Shown here: in pieces, positions 16,500-24,949 of the stretch
Numbering within the stretch: position 1 is the stretch's first letter
Layout: the number at the start of each line of letters is the position of its first letter
NCBI GenBank assembly: GCA_905233915.1
Contig: CAJOFM010000001.1
Coordinates: 145,475-209,474 of the forward strand
Direction of reading: 5' to 3'
Source of the DNA: an uncultured Muribaculaceae bacterium
Lineage (GTDB): Bacteria > Bacteroidota > Bacteroidia > Bacteroidales > Muribaculaceae
Length of the DNA: 64,000 bases
The notes under the pieces: model-generated
What the model was told of the DNA's origin: nothing
The model's database searches: none
Seen by the model: the letters and a program-made list of their open reading frames with translations, nothing else
Made by a program: the position numbers and the translations under genes

Positions 16500-17504
16500 T
16501 TACGGCAGCTTGTTGTAGATGTCATCGTTGACAGGCTCCAGCCACTCGTTGGAGGCGCCTTCCTGCACGTCCTTGTGATAGGTGAGGTGCTGGAACCAGC
16601 TGTCCTTGGCTGCTCCATGCCAATGCTTCACCTCGGCGGGGATGGCAATAATGGTGCCGGGGGTCATCGCCACGGGCTCCTTGCCCCACTCTTGATACCA
16701 GCCGCGACCAGCGACGCAGACCAGCACTTGCACCTGCTTGTGGTGGATGTGCCAGTTGTTGCGGCAGCGGGGTTCGAAGGTGACGTTAGCGATACCGCCC
16801 TCCATAGGAGCCAGGTAGCTGTTGCCGATGAAATACTGGGCATAGGCCGTATTGGGTTCACCCTTGGGCCAATTGCTACGCAGGGTATAACCCTCCTTGT
16901 CGAGCCATGCGCACAGCTCGTCAACCAGCTGCTGGCTGTTGCCCATGTTCACCGCGCCCTGCTTGTGTGCGGCGAGTTGCGGTGCCACACCCACGAGACC
17001 GCTAAGGGCAGCCACAGTCACTATCTCGCGATCGGCGGCAGTGAGCTGGTCACCAGCGAAGATGTCACCAAAGAGGTGGGCCTTCAGGTAGTAGTCGTCC
17101 TGCGGGCAGAAGGTGTAGTCAAAGGGGCGGCCTGAGAGTTGCTTCTGGTTCTTTGTGCCCAGTTCATAAGCCTTGCGGGCGTCGTCCCACTCGACAGGGC
17201 GCTTCCAGGGCTTGCCCTCCTGCCACTCGGGTTTCCTGTTTTCCAGCACCTTGCTCAACACGCCCAGGGCATTCAGCGAGCGTGGAAATCCCGTGTAAGC
17301 ATATAGTTGTGAGAAAGCCTCTTTCAGCTCGTTGACGGTCACGCCGTTGTCGAGTGCCTGTCGCACTGCCGGTTCCAACCGTTCCAAATCACCTTGTGCC
17401 ATCAGGCAGGCACTTGCCGCCAATCCTTTCTGACGCTCGGTCAGCGTCTGTGCGTTTACTGTTGCCATTGTCAATAATGCTAATATTAAAGCTACGATTC
17501 GCAT
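16500..17504 (-). CDS. Secreted carboxymuconolactone decarboxylase-like and cupin fusion protein
   Basis: A 334-residue protein with a signal peptide (MRIVALILALLTMATVNAQ). Residues about 25-100 and 130-215 resemble CMD/AhpD-like helical domains (FSQLYAYTGFPRSLNALGVL; VTVAALSGLVG), and 240-320 form a cupin with NNWHIHHKQVQVLVCVAGRG and KHWHGAA. The AhpD-type CxxC is not visible, so peroxidase chemistry is doubtful. The fused CMD-cupin arrangement is common in Bacteroidetes operons with aldo/keto reductases and flavodoxins. It is the last gene of the 22566-to-16500 operon, 16 bp after the DUF362 gene. A periplasmic role in handling small oxidised organics is inferred. Confidence 0.82.
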   Translation of the reverse strand: MRIVALILALLTMATVNAQTLTERQKGLAASACLMAQGDLERLEPAVRQALDNGVTVNELKEAFSQLYAYTGFPRSLNALGVLSKVLENRKPEWQEGKPWKRPVEWDDARKAYELGTKNQKQLSGRPFDYTFCPQDDYYLKAHLFGDIFAGDQLTAADREIVTVAALSGLVGVAPQLAAHKQGAVNMGNSQQLVDELCAWLDKEGYTLRSNWPKGEPNTAYAQYFIGNSYLAPMEGGIANVTFEPRCRNNWHIHHKQVQVLVCVAGRGWYQEWGKEPVAMTPGTIIAIPAEVKHWHGAAKDSWFQHLTYHKDVQEGASNEWLEPVNDDIYNKLP

Positions 17505-17520
17505 AATCCTATATCAATTA

Positions 17521-18474
17521 TCAGTTATCAAGATTTACCAGAGTATAGGCCTTAGAACCGAGGCCAATCTGCTCCGCATAATCGGTGATGTAGGTGCCAT
17601 GCTGGCGGTTGATGCGCTCGATGAGGGGCTTGTTGTCGTCACCGGGCTTGCCCTTGTAGTTGAACACCATGTCAAGGCATGCCTGGTCAACAGCCACGGG
17701 GTCGAGCGACGCCATGATTCCCATGTCCTGGAGTTCCGGCTTGGCGGGATGTCCGTCGCAGTCGCAATCGACCGACATGTTGTTCATCACGTTGATGTAG
17801 ATGACATGGCCATTGAAATAGTTGTGCACCGCTTGGGCAGCGGCTGCCATCGACTCGAGGAAGCCGTCCTGGTCGTCGATGTGGCTCCACATCTCGGCTG
17901 CGTCTTCGGTGATGCCTGCCGAATGGATGTTGGCCTTTCCCGCTGTTGAAGCGACACCGATGCTGGCGTTCTTGAGCACACCGCCAAAGCCGCCCATGGC
18001 ATGTCCCTTGAAGTGGGCGAGGTTAATCATGAAGTCATAGTTGGGCAGATGGTTGCCAACGATGTTATAACGCAGGTGCTTGTGGTCCTGCACTGGGATG
18101 CGAATCTGTCCATACTCGTCCATCAAGTCAACGGCAAAGATGCTGTCAAAGCCATGTTCGTGGATGGTTTCCCAATGCTTCTTGGGATCCATGCGTGACC
18201 CGGGATAGGCCGTGCAGCACTCCACAATAGTACCGTTCACCTCTTCCACAAGGTTGCGTATCAAGGTCGGTTTCAAGTAGTGTGTGTTGCCACTTTCTCC
18301 CGTTGAGATTTTCACCGCTACCCTGCCTGTCGCTTCCACACCCAGGGCCTTGTAGATCTTGACCAATGACTCGGGCGTTATATCCCTGGTGAAATACACC
18401 GTGGGCTGTGCCAGCAGTGCTGCCGAAGTCAGCACGAGCACTGCCGATAAAAATAACCTCAAAGATTTCATCAT
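17521..18474 (-). CDS. Secreted DUF362-domain protein
   Basis: About 317 residues from the MMKSLRLFLSAVLVL start at 18474; the frame is open to 18513, but that start would overlap the previous gene and place residues ahead of the signal peptide. DUF362 proteins are found in redox operons and some carry ferredoxin-like clusters; no 4Fe-4S CxxCxxC motif is visible here, though CDCDGHPAKPE near residue 235 is Cys/Asp-rich. Recognisable DUF362 features are INLAHFKGHAMGGFGGVLKN and MASLDPVAVDQA. It is the sixth gene of the operon, between the aldo/keto reductase and CMD-cupin genes. The biochemical activity is unknown. Confidence 0.82.
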   Translation of the reverse strand: MMKSLRLFLSAVLVLTSAALLAQPTVYFTRDITPESLVKIYKALGVEATGRVAVKISTGESGNTHYLKPTLIRNLVEEVNGTIVECCTAYPGSRMDPKKHWETIHEHGFDSIFAVDLMDEYGQIRIPVQDHKHLRYNIVGNHLPNYDFMINLAHFKGHAMGGFGGVLKNASIGVASTAGKANIHSAGITEDAAEMWSHIDDQDGFLESMAAAAQAVHNYFNGHVIYINVMNNMSVDCDCDGHPAKPELQDMGIMASLDPVAVDQACLDMVFNYKGKPGDDNKPLIERINRQHGTYITDYAEQIGLGSKAYTLVNLDN

Positions 18475-18496
18475 GTTGATAGTTTTAATTGTTGTC

Positions 18497-19342
18497 TTAT
18501 CCGTAATTCTCAATCAGATATTTCACGAACTGCGGGTCGCCAAAGGTGACGGTGCCCGTGTCGTGCTGGTTCATCTGGGCAATCTGCGCCATTTCCCCGT
18601 CGGTAAGCGAGAAGTCAAAGATGGCGAGATTCTGTGCCATGCGCTCCTTGTGACTCGACTTGGGGATGGCGACGATGCCACGCTGCGTGAGCCAGCGCAG
18701 GGCAACCTGGGCAGCGCTCTTACCGTACTTGGCACCGATGGCAGCCAATTCATCGCTCTTCACAATGCCGTCAACGCCTTGTCCGCCCAGCGGGCCCCAG
18801 GCCATCATGCGTGTGCCGAACTCGGCAAGTAACGGCTCGATGCCCTGCTGCTGAATGAGCGTGTTGCACTGGAGCTGGTTTACCATGGGCTTCACGTCAA
18901 CATAGTGGGCGAAGTCGAAGAAACGGCCTGCCTGGAAGTTGCTCACGCCGATGGCGCGCACCTTGCCGTCGCGATAGGCCTGTTCCATGGCCCTCCACGA
19001 GCCGAACACGTCGCCGTAGGCCTGATGGATGAGCAGCAGGTCGATGTACTCGGTCTGCAACTTGCGCAGGCTCTCGTCGATGCTCCTGGCCGCCTTTTCC
19101 TCGCCGGCGTTGCTTATCCACACCTTAGTCACGAGGAACAGATCCTCGCGCTTGATACCGCTCTTGCGCCAGGCGTTGCCCACGCCTTCCTCGTTGGCAT
19201 AGGCCTGTGCCGTGTCTATCATGCGATAGCCAACACTCAAGGCGTCGGTCACGCAGCGTTCACACTCGTCGGGGCTTACCAGAAACACGCCGTAGCCCAT
19301 GGTGGGCATTTCCACACCGTTGGATAACCTGATGTATTCCAT
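18497..19342 (-). CDS. Aldo/keto reductase (DkgA type)
   Basis: A 281-residue (alpha/beta)8-barrel NADPH reductase. The catalytic tetrad is visible: Asp in MIDTAQAYANE, Tyr in the same segment, Lys in FLVTKVW and His in LLIHQAY. The signature ending GVSNF lies near residue 140 and the cofactor-site IPKSSHKERM near 225. The closest functional model is 2,5-diketogluconate/methylglyoxal reductase (DkgA), which removes reactive carbonyls in the cytoplasm. It lies 18 bp after an iron-containing alcohol dehydrogenase gene, the same partner as in the E. coli yqhD-dkgA operon. Confidence 0.9.
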   Translation of the reverse strand: MEYIRLSNGVEMPTMGYGVFLVSPDECERCVTDALSVGYRMIDTAQAYANEEGVGNAWRKSGIKREDLFLVTKVWISNAGEEKAARSIDESLRKLQTEYIDLLLIHQAYGDVFGSWRAMEQAYRDGKVRAIGVSNFQAGRFFDFAHYVDVKPMVNQLQCNTLIQQQGIEPLLAEFGTRMMAWGPLGGQGVDGIVKSDELAAIGAKYGKSAAQVALRWLTQRGIVAIPKSSHKERMAQNLAIFDFSLTDGEMAQIAQMNQHDTGTVTFGDPQFVKYLIENYG

Positions 19343-19360
19343 TGTTCTGTGTTATATGTG

Positions 19361-20524
19361 TTATAATGATGCGACAAGAATTTCCTTGATGTCCTGCTCG
19401 GTCAAGGGGGCGTAGGCATGCTCGAGTCCCTCATTCACGGCAATGTGGTGTGCCATCTCGTCGATGCGGCTGTCGTCAATGCCCACCTCGCGCAGGTGCA
19501 TGGGAATGTTGATGCTCTCAAAGAAAGCATAGGTGGCGTCAATGGCCTTCTCAGCGATTTCCTGTTTGGGCAGCGAGGCATCGATGCCGAACACGTTAAT
19601 ACCGTATTTCACAAAGCGGTCGATGGTGCGGTCGTTGAGGATGTGGCGCATCCAACGCGGAGTGATGATAGCCAGGCCCTCGCCGTGGGTGATGTCGTAA
19701 TAGGCGCTCAGGGCATGCTCGATGCCGTGGCAGGGCCAGCCGCTGCGACTGTTGCCCAGAGAGTAGATGCCGTTGCAACCCAGGGTGCAGGCAAACATCA
19801 TCTCGGCGCGCGCACGATAGTCCTCGGGATTCTCCAAGCAGGCCTTGGCGTTCACCATCAGGCTCTTCAATCCAGCCTCGCAGAAACCGTCGTTCAGCAG
19901 GGTGTGGTCCTCACAGAAGTATTGCTCCATGATGTGGTTCATGGCATCGGCACAGCCAGCTGCAGTCTGTTTCTTGGACACGGTGAACGTGTAACGGGGG
20001 TCGAGGAATGAGCACACGGGGAACAGCAGCGGATCCATATAACCGATCTTGTCGTTGGTCTCGGTGCGTGAAATCACACCACCGCAATCATATTCACTGC
20101 CTGTGGCGGCCAGTGTCAGGATGTCCACGATGGGCAATGCGGCCTGAGCCTTCACTTTATAGGAAATCAGATCCCAGGGGTCGCCGTCGTACTTGGCACC
20201 GGCAGCAATGGCCTTGGAGCAGTCGAGCACGCTGCCGCCGCCCACAGCCAGGATTATCTCGATGTCGTTCTCCTTGCACAGGCGCACGCCGTCGAGCACG
20301 CTGGGGTTATACTTCGGGTTGGGCTGGATGCCTGAGAGCTCCACAATTTCGAAGTCCTTCAACAGTTCCTTCACGCGGTCATAGAGACCGATTTTCTTGA
20401 TGCTGCCGCCACCATAAGTCATTAACACGCGCTTGCCGATTGCAGCCATCACTGCGGGCAACTTCTCAATAACGTTCTCGCCAAACACCAGACGAGTCGG
20501 GGTCATATAATCAAAATTCTGCAT
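19361..20524 (-). CDS. Iron-containing alcohol dehydrogenase (YqhD/BDH type)
   Basis: A 387-residue group III alcohol dehydrogenase. The N-terminal nucleotide-binding part has GGGSIKK near 40 and GGGSVLDCSKAIAAG near 95. The metal-binding His residues sit in ADAMNHIMEQ and GIEHALSAYYDITHGEGLA. NADPH-dependent members (YqhD, butanol dehydrogenases) reduce short aldehydes and protect from lipid-peroxidation products. Third last of four oxidoreductases in the operon, 18 bp before the aldo/keto reductase. Substrate range is inferred from the family. Confidence 0.9.
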   Translation of the reverse strand: MQNFDYMTPTRLVFGENVIEKLPAVMAAIGKRVLMTYGGGSIKKIGLYDRVKELLKDFEIVELSGIQPNPKYNPSVLDGVRLCKENDIEIILAVGGGSVLDCSKAIAAGAKYDGDPWDLISYKVKAQAALPIVDILTLAATGSEYDCGGVISRTETNDKIGYMDPLLFPVCSFLDPRYTFTVSKKQTAAGCADAMNHIMEQYFCEDHTLLNDGFCEAGLKSLMVNAKACLENPEDYRARAEMMFACTLGCNGIYSLGNSRSGWPCHGIEHALSAYYDITHGEGLAIITPRWMRHILNDRTIDRFVKYGINVFGIDASLPKQEIAEKAIDATYAFFESINIPMHLREVGIDDSRIDEMAHHIAVNEGLEHAYAPLTEQDIKEILVASL

Positions 20525-20547
20525 AACTTCTATTGTTTATTTATTGA

Positions 20548-21153
20548 TTAATATCCTAAGCCTTTAAGCCACTTTTCCACCTTAGCCTTGCCGGTGCGCA
20601 CCTCGTGGCCGTAGATGCTATAGCCCTTGGTCACGTTGGCACCAGGGAAGGCGGCCTTCACGTCCTCGACGCAGTTGGCCAGGCCGCTGCCCTCGTGGGT
20701 GGTGAAGGGGATGACGGTCTTGCCCTGCAGGTCGTCGCCATGCTTCTTGAAGAATGTGAACATCACCTGGGGATAGGTGCCCCACCACACGGGACCACCG
20801 ATGAACACGGTGTCGTATCCGCTCATGTCCACGTCGCCCTCATACTCGGGCAGCTCGCCGTTGTTGGCCTCTTCCTGAGCCAGCTTGATGAGCGGGTTGT
20901 AGGTCATGCCGTCATACTTGTGGGTCACGATCTCAAACTGGTCGGCACCCGCCAACTCGCTGATGTAGTCGGCCACAATCTTGGTGTTGCCTACTTCAAT
21001 GTTTCCTACCCCGTAGTTGTCTCCCGCATGCGAGAAGAACACTACCAATGCTTTGCCTTTAGTTTCCATAACTTTCTCTTGTTTTGTCTGGCCGCTGCAT
21101 GCCGTCGAGACGAGCAATGCCAGCGCGACCATAATGATGTTCTTGATATTCAT
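20548..21153 (-). CDS. Flavodoxin-like lipoprotein
   Basis: A 201-residue protein with a lipoprotein signal (LALLVSTAC, Cys19). The flavodoxin fold follows: the phosphate loop region VVFFSHAGDNYGVGN near 36, the FMN loop GGPVWWGTYP near 118, and TTHEGSG near 148. The extended loop with NTKIVADYI is typical of flavodoxin_4 proteins in Bacteroidetes. It presumably carries electrons or reduces quinones at the periplasmic face of a membrane; FMN loading outside the cytoplasm is unusual but frequent in this group. Operon position between SDR and alcohol dehydrogenase genes. Confidence 0.87.
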   Translation of the reverse strand: MNIKNIIMVALALLVSTACSGQTKQEKVMETKGKALVVFFSHAGDNYGVGNIEVGNTKIVADYISELAGADQFEIVTHKYDGMTYNPLIKLAQEEANNGELPEYEGDVDMSGYDTVFIGGPVWWGTYPQVMFTFFKKHGDDLQGKTVIPFTTHEGSGLANCVEDVKAAFPGANVTKGYSIYGHEVRTGKAKVEKWLKGLGY

Positions 21154-21172
21154 AATTGCTTTATTGTTGTTT

Positions 21173-22018
21173 TTATCCTAATTGATACTCCCCGGTGCGG
21201 ATTGCGGCGATGACGCCGCCGTCGATAAGCAAGTCGGTGCCGGTGATGAACTTGGCATGCTCGCCAAGCAGGAACGCAGCGACCTCGGCAATCTCGTCGC
21301 TGGTGCCTGTGCGCTGGGCTGCCGAAGCATCAATCATGCGCTGGTAGCCGTCACCGTTGGCGTTGAACTCGTCATAGGCCAGCGGAGTGACGACGACACC
21401 CGGCGAGATGGTGTTGATGCGGGCGCGGCGCTTGCGCCAGCTGGTGGCAGCAGCACGCTGGGCCTGCAGGTGGTTCATGCGCTTGGCAATCATGTAGGCA
21501 AGGCCAGAATTCTGCATGGCCACCTCCTTGATGAAGGGCACATCCTTGAGCCCCTGGGTCGGCGTGTTGACGAGTTGTAGCTCGATGTCGTTGGGAATGG
21601 GATACATGTATGCGGCCTGGCTCGAGATGATGAGTCCCGCGCCACCCTGGGCCATCACCTGCCCGAAAGCATCCACGGCATAGCCCGTGCCCACCATGTC
21701 GAGATCGACGATGTGCTCTGGGTTGGCCTGATTGGGGGATGCTCCCGCCGTGTCGATGAAGTACATCACGGGTCCCAGCTCGGCGGCTTTGCGTGCGAAT
21801 GCCTCCACGCTGTCCTTCAGCAAGGCATTCACCACCATCGTTTCCACGTCATAACCACTGTGCCTGAAGTCCTCACCGACGCGCTCCAGGGCTTTCTCGC
21901 TGATGTCACCCAGCAGAATCTTCTTGCCCGCACCAATGCGGCGCACGATAGCGGTACCCATACTGCCGGCACCCAAGAGTGCCACCACAGCCTTCTGTTC
22001 GTTTCTGTCAAAAATCAT
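21173..22018 (-). CDS. Short-chain dehydrogenase/reductase
   Basis: A 281-residue SDR. The cofactor motif is a variant (LLGAGSMGTAIVRRI at residues 14-28, replacing TGxxxGxG). The active-site pair is seen as YMIAKRMNHLQ, and the structural ARINTISPGVVVTP follows. The C-terminus FITGTDLLIDGG is standard. It is an NAD(P)-dependent cytoplasmic oxidoreductase. The 19-bp and 17-bp spacings to the flanking genes place it firmly in the operon. Substrate unknown. Confidence 0.88.
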   Translation of the reverse strand: MIFDRNEQKAVVALLGAGSMGTAIVRRIGAGKKILLGDISEKALERVGEDFRHSGYDVETMVVNALLKDSVEAFARKAAELGPVMYFIDTAGASPNQANPEHIVDLDMVGTGYAVDAFGQVMAQGGAGLIISSQAAYMYPIPNDIELQLVNTPTQGLKDVPFIKEVAMQNSGLAYMIAKRMNHLQAQRAAATSWRKRRARINTISPGVVVTPLAYDEFNANGDGYQRMIDASAAQRTGTSDEIAEVAAFLLGEHAKFITGTDLLIDGGVIAAIRTGEYQLG

Positions 22019-22035
22019 AGTCTGTCCTCCTATTT

Positions 22036-22566
22036 TTATTGCTCTATATTCTTGATAAACTTTGCCGGATTACCGCCCACGATGGTATTTGGCGCTACAT
22101 CCTTGGTCACCACGGCACCTGCTGCGACGACGGCATTCTCGCCCACGGTCACGCCGGGCAGGATGGTGGCGCCCGCACCAATCCAAGCGTTCTTGCCGAT
22201 GTGGACGGGCTTGCAGATAAGCAACTGGCGGTCGTGCAAGTCATGATTGTTGCTGATGAGCTGCACATTGGCGGCTATCATGGCATGATCGTCAATGGTG
22301 ATACCCCCTCGTGACATCATCAAGCAGTCGGGCATAATCATCACATTCTTGCCAATTTTCACCCTGTCGAAGCACACGCCCTTGAGCGGTGGCATCACCA
22401 TGGATCCGTCACCCAGGTTATCGCCAAATAGTTCCTTTACCAGATTGTTATATTCCTCGGTATAGGGCATAGTTTGGTTGATGGTGAAAATGAGTTTCAC
22501 ATCTCGCATGCCGCGCTCCATTTCCTCAGGAGTTGTTTTGCGGGGGTCAACAATGATTGCGTCCAT
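22036..22566 (-). CDS. Maltose O-acetyltransferase-type hexapeptide acyltransferase
   Basis: A 176-residue left-handed beta-helix protein with hexapeptide repeats from about residue 75 (KNVMIMPDCLMMSRGGI, then IGKNAWIGAGATILPGVTVG and NAVVAAGAVVTKDVAPNTIV). The catalytic His lies in SNNHDLHDR. Such enzymes acetylate sugars or other hydroxyl groups from acetyl-CoA. It is the first gene of the seven-gene redox operon and faces the AraC regulator gene across 145 bp containing both promoters. Confidence 0.87.
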   Translation of the reverse strand: MDAIIVDPRKTTPEEMERGMRDVKLIFTINQTMPYTEEYNNLVKELFGDNLGDGSMVMPPLKGVCFDRVKIGKNVMIMPDCLMMSRGGITIDDHAMIAANVQLISNNHDLHDRQLLICKPVHIGKNAWIGAGATILPGVTVGENAVVAAGAVVTKDVAPNTIVGGNPAKFIKNIEQ

Positions 22567-22602
22567 TTTTTCTTTATTTTCTTGATGTTGTTAATTACAC
22601 CG

Positions 22603-22610
22603 CAAAATTA
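22603..22610 (-). promoter_or_regulatory. -7 element of the seven-gene redox operon
   Basis: Minus-strand TAATTTTG, 36 bp upstream of the first ATG. No clear -33 box, as expected for a promoter that needs an activator such as the divergent AraC protein. Confidence 0.5.
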
Positions 22611-22674
22611 CATCGGTTTTTCATGGCAGCACTTTCATAAAAAGCGCTACAATTTTCACTTTTTGCACAATTCG

Positions 22675-22706
22675 TTTGCTTTACTGTTATTTTGGACATA
22701 ACTTTG
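22675..22706 (+). promoter_or_regulatory. Promoter of the AraC regulator gene
   Basis: TTTG at 22675-22678, a 20-bp spacer, then TAACTTTG at 22699-22706. The best ATG (22712) is only 5 bp beyond, so the mRNA would be nearly or fully leaderless. Confidence 0.75.
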
Positions 22707-22711
22707 CGGTC

Positions 22712-23533
22712 ATGAAGATAGATTTTCTTTTTTCCACCGACTTCTACGGGATGAATGCCAGTGAGTTGAGCCACACCTGCATGCACCTGCTGTGCACGGC
22801 TGGCGAGGGCAGCTTTGTGTTCAACGAGCACTGCTACCACATCATGAAGAACGACCTGGTGGTGATTTCCATGCCCGACCGCGTCAGCAATCTTGCGGCC
22901 CATGCCGACATGCAAGTAGAGTGGTTTGCCGCCGACTACAGGTTCCTGCAGAACCAGTTGCCGTCCAACAACTACAGCATCGGCGGTAGCATTTCGCTCA
23001 ATCAGGACCCCGTCATCAAGCTCACCGACGAACAGGCCCGGCATCTGCTGGAAGATTTTCACCGCCTGAGAGATCGCCTGGGCGAGCGACACCTGTCGTT
23101 CTACCAGGAACTCATGGGCAGCCTGTGCCAGACCATGATGTACGACATCTTTGAGGCTCATGCCCAGCGTGATGCCACCGACGCGCACACCGACCGCACG
23201 GCCTATATCGTCAAGCAGCTCATGGAGTTGCTTTCCACCGGCATCAGCCGCACCGAACGCGAGGTCGGTTATTATGCCGAGCGCCTCAACGTATCGCCCA
23301 AATACCTCTCGGCCACCATCAAGCGCGTGACAGGCCTCAGCGTCACCTCCTACATCGACCGCCACACCGTGCCCATCCTCAAGGAACTGCTCAACGACGA
23401 GCGCCTGTCGCTCACCCAGATTGCCGAGCGCATGAACTTCACCTCACTCTCCTACTTCAGCCGCTACTGCACCAAGCACCTGGGCCAGTCGCCCAGCGCC
23501 TACCGCCAGAGCCTCCAGCCCAAAAAGCGCTAA
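22712..23533 (+). CDS. AraC-family transcriptional regulator (divergent to the redox operon)
   Basis: About 273 residues from the ATG at 22712 (MKIDFLFSTDFYG); the frame is open from 22676, but that lies inside the promoter. The N-terminal sensor half is cupin-like with no clear ligand motif. The C-terminal 100 residues contain two helix-turn-helix units (YAERLNVSPKYLSATIKRVTG and LSLTQIAERMNFTSLSYFSR), ending in GQSPSAYRQS. It sits back-to-back with the seven-gene operon, the same arrangement as E. coli yqhC with yqhD-dkgA, and is the likely activator of that operon in response to reactive aldehydes or a related electrophile. Confidence 0.88.
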   Translation: MKIDFLFSTDFYGMNASELSHTCMHLLCTAGEGSFVFNEHCYHIMKNDLVVISMPDRVSNLAAHADMQVEWFAADYRFLQNQLPSNNYSIGGSISLNQDPVIKLTDEQARHLLEDFHRLRDRLGERHLSFYQELMGSLCQTMMYDIFEAHAQRDATDAHTDRTAYIVKQLMELLSTGISRTEREVGYYAERLNVSPKYLSATIKRVTGLSVTSYIDRHTVPILKELLNDERLSLTQIAERMNFTSLSYFSRYCTKHLGQSPSAYRQSLQPKKR

Positions 23534-23594
23534 CCATCGGCCATCACATCGACATCTCACACTAAAACGCTAAGATTTTAGTTTCTAGTTGGCA

Positions 23595-23656
23595 TCCCTA
23601 ATGCCTAAAACCTAATGCCTAAAACCTAAAACCTAATGCCTAAAACCTAATGCCTA
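23595..23656 (+). repeat. CCTAA-type tandem array
   Basis: Units of CCTAAAACCTAATG type repeated about six times. It lies in the 297-bp gap between the AraC and radical SAM genes. The rest of the gap holds a CGTCCGCGCGTGCA motif shared with the 41212 repeat and a weak promoter-like element (GTTG-N20-GATATTTG at 23741-23772). Confidence 0.7.
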
Positions 23657-23740
23657 ATTCTTTCGTCCGCGCGTGCATGGGTGTAAAGCAACGGAAACTG
23701 CACTTTTGAGGGTGGCGGATGGGAGATTTGTTGAATAAAT

Positions 23741-23772
23741 GTTGCTCATGTCGAGTATTATTACGATATTTG
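23741..23772 (+). promoter_or_regulatory. Possible promoter of the radical SAM gene
   Basis: GTTG at 23741-23744, a 20-bp spacer and GATATTTG at 23765-23772, which departs from TAnnTTTG at one base. The ATG is 59 bp downstream. Confidence 0.35.
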
Positions 23773-23830
23773 CGTGTTAAATATTCACCCACCCTACGGC
23801 TAACTCGTAGTAAGCAAATACTTGTCTATC

Positions 23831-24910
23831 ATGAACGAGCATCAACTGCAACAATTGGAAAGGACTCGTGAGTATGTGGAGCAACTCAAGCGGGAACACC
23901 CGTTGCGCGACCTGTTTTGGGAGTGCACGCTGCGCTGCAACATGGCGTGCCGACATTGTGGCAGTGACTGCCTGAAGGAATCGATGGTGCCCGACATGCC
24001 CCTGGCCGACTTCCTGCCAGTGCTCGACGAGGTGGCGGCGCACTGCGACCCCAGGGAAGTGATGGTGCAGACGGTGGGCGGTGAGCCGCTGGTGAGGCCC
24101 GACCTGATGGACTGCGGGCGTGCCATACGCGAGCGGGGCTTCATGTGGGGACTGGTCACCAATGGCCTCATCCTGGACCGCTCCCTTGCCCGCGAGATGG
24201 CCCAGGCGGGTATCACCTCGCTGTCCATCGACGTGGACGGCATGCGCGAGGAGCACAACTGGCTCCGCAATTCCAAGGTAAGCTTTGACGCCGCCATGCG
24301 GGCGATAGAAGCGGTACAAACCATCCCCGACCTCACCTGGGACGTCATTACCTGTGTGAACGGCCGCAATCTGCCCCAACTGAATGAGATCAAAAAGTTG
24401 CTCATCGAGGCTGGCGTGACCCACTGGCGCTGCTTCACCATCGACCCGATGGGACGTGCCGCCCAGGACCCGAGCCTGCTGATTACCGATGAACAGTTCC
24501 GCGAGCTGCTCAACTTCATCGTCGCCACCCGTTGCGAGGGGGAAATCGACCTGAGTTACGCCTGTGACGGATTCCTGGGCGCCTACGAGGGGCTTGTCCG
24601 CGACTATTTCTTCTATTGCCAAGCAGGGCTCTCGGTGGCCAGTGTGCGTGCCGACGGCGCCATCTCGGGCTGCCTGAGCATCCGCAGCGATTACAGCCAG
24701 GGCAACATCTACCGCGACAGCTTCTGGGATGTGTGGGAAAACCGTTTTGAGCAGTACCGCGACCGTGAGTGGATGAGGCGTGGCGCGTGCAAGGATTGTG
24801 AGGCATTCCGCTACTGTCAAGGCGACGGTTTCCACCTGCGCGACGGCAATGGCGACCTGATGATGACCTGCCACTACAGGCAGCTAAAAAATATTAAGGT
24901 TAATGGTTAA
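23831..24910 (+). CDS. Radical SAM/SPASM enzyme
   Basis: A 359-residue enzyme from the ATG at 23831; an in-frame TTG at 23822 is less likely. The radical SAM cluster motif is C36-x3-C40-x2-C43 (CNMACRHC). A GGEP motif follows (QTVGGEPLVRPDL). The C-terminal SPASM region has CQAG near 260, then GCLSIR, and the group CKDCEAFRYC ... C at the end, enough for two auxiliary 4Fe-4S clusters. SPASM enzymes typically modify peptides or proteins, for example in sactipeptide or quinone-cofactor maturation. It resembles the rSAM/lipoprotein-type enzymes of Bacteroidales (TIGR04133, from memory). Three secreted proteins sharing one N-terminal region follow directly, and these are the obvious candidate substrates. 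Confidence 0.88.
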   Translation: MNEHQLQQLERTREYVEQLKREHPLRDLFWECTLRCNMACRHCGSDCLKESMVPDMPLADFLPVLDEVAAHCDPREVMVQTVGGEPLVRPDLMDCGRAIRERGFMWGLVTNGLILDRSLAREMAQAGITSLSIDVDGMREEHNWLRNSKVSFDAAMRAIEAVQTIPDLTWDVITCVNGRNLPQLNEIKKLLIEAGVTHWRCFTIDPMGRAAQDPSLLITDEQFRELLNFIVATRCEGEIDLSYACDGFLGAYEGLVRDYFFYCQAGLSVASVRADGAISGCLSIRSDYSQGNIYRDSFWDVWENRFEQYRDREWMRRGACKDCEAFRYCQGDGFHLRDGNGDLMMTCHYRQLKNIKVNG

Positions 24911-24944
24911 TGGTTAGAGGTTAGGGTTTAGAGGCTAAGGGTTA
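24900..24944 (+). repeat. GGTTA-type tandem array after the radical SAM stop
   Basis: Degenerate GGTTAATGGTTAGAGGTTAGGG units fill the 39-bp gap to the first leader protein and extend into the last codons of the radical SAM gene. Confidence 0.55.
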
Positions 24945-24949
24945 ATGTG

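Noticed and set aside
23595-23656. CRISPR-like look of the CCTAA array
   Set aside because: Units are only 6-14 bp and degenerate, there are no spacers and no cas genes.
23777-24874. 365-codon minus-strand frame across the radical SAM gene
   Set aside because: Antisense shadow; the plus-strand frame contains the CxxxCxxC and SPASM motifs.
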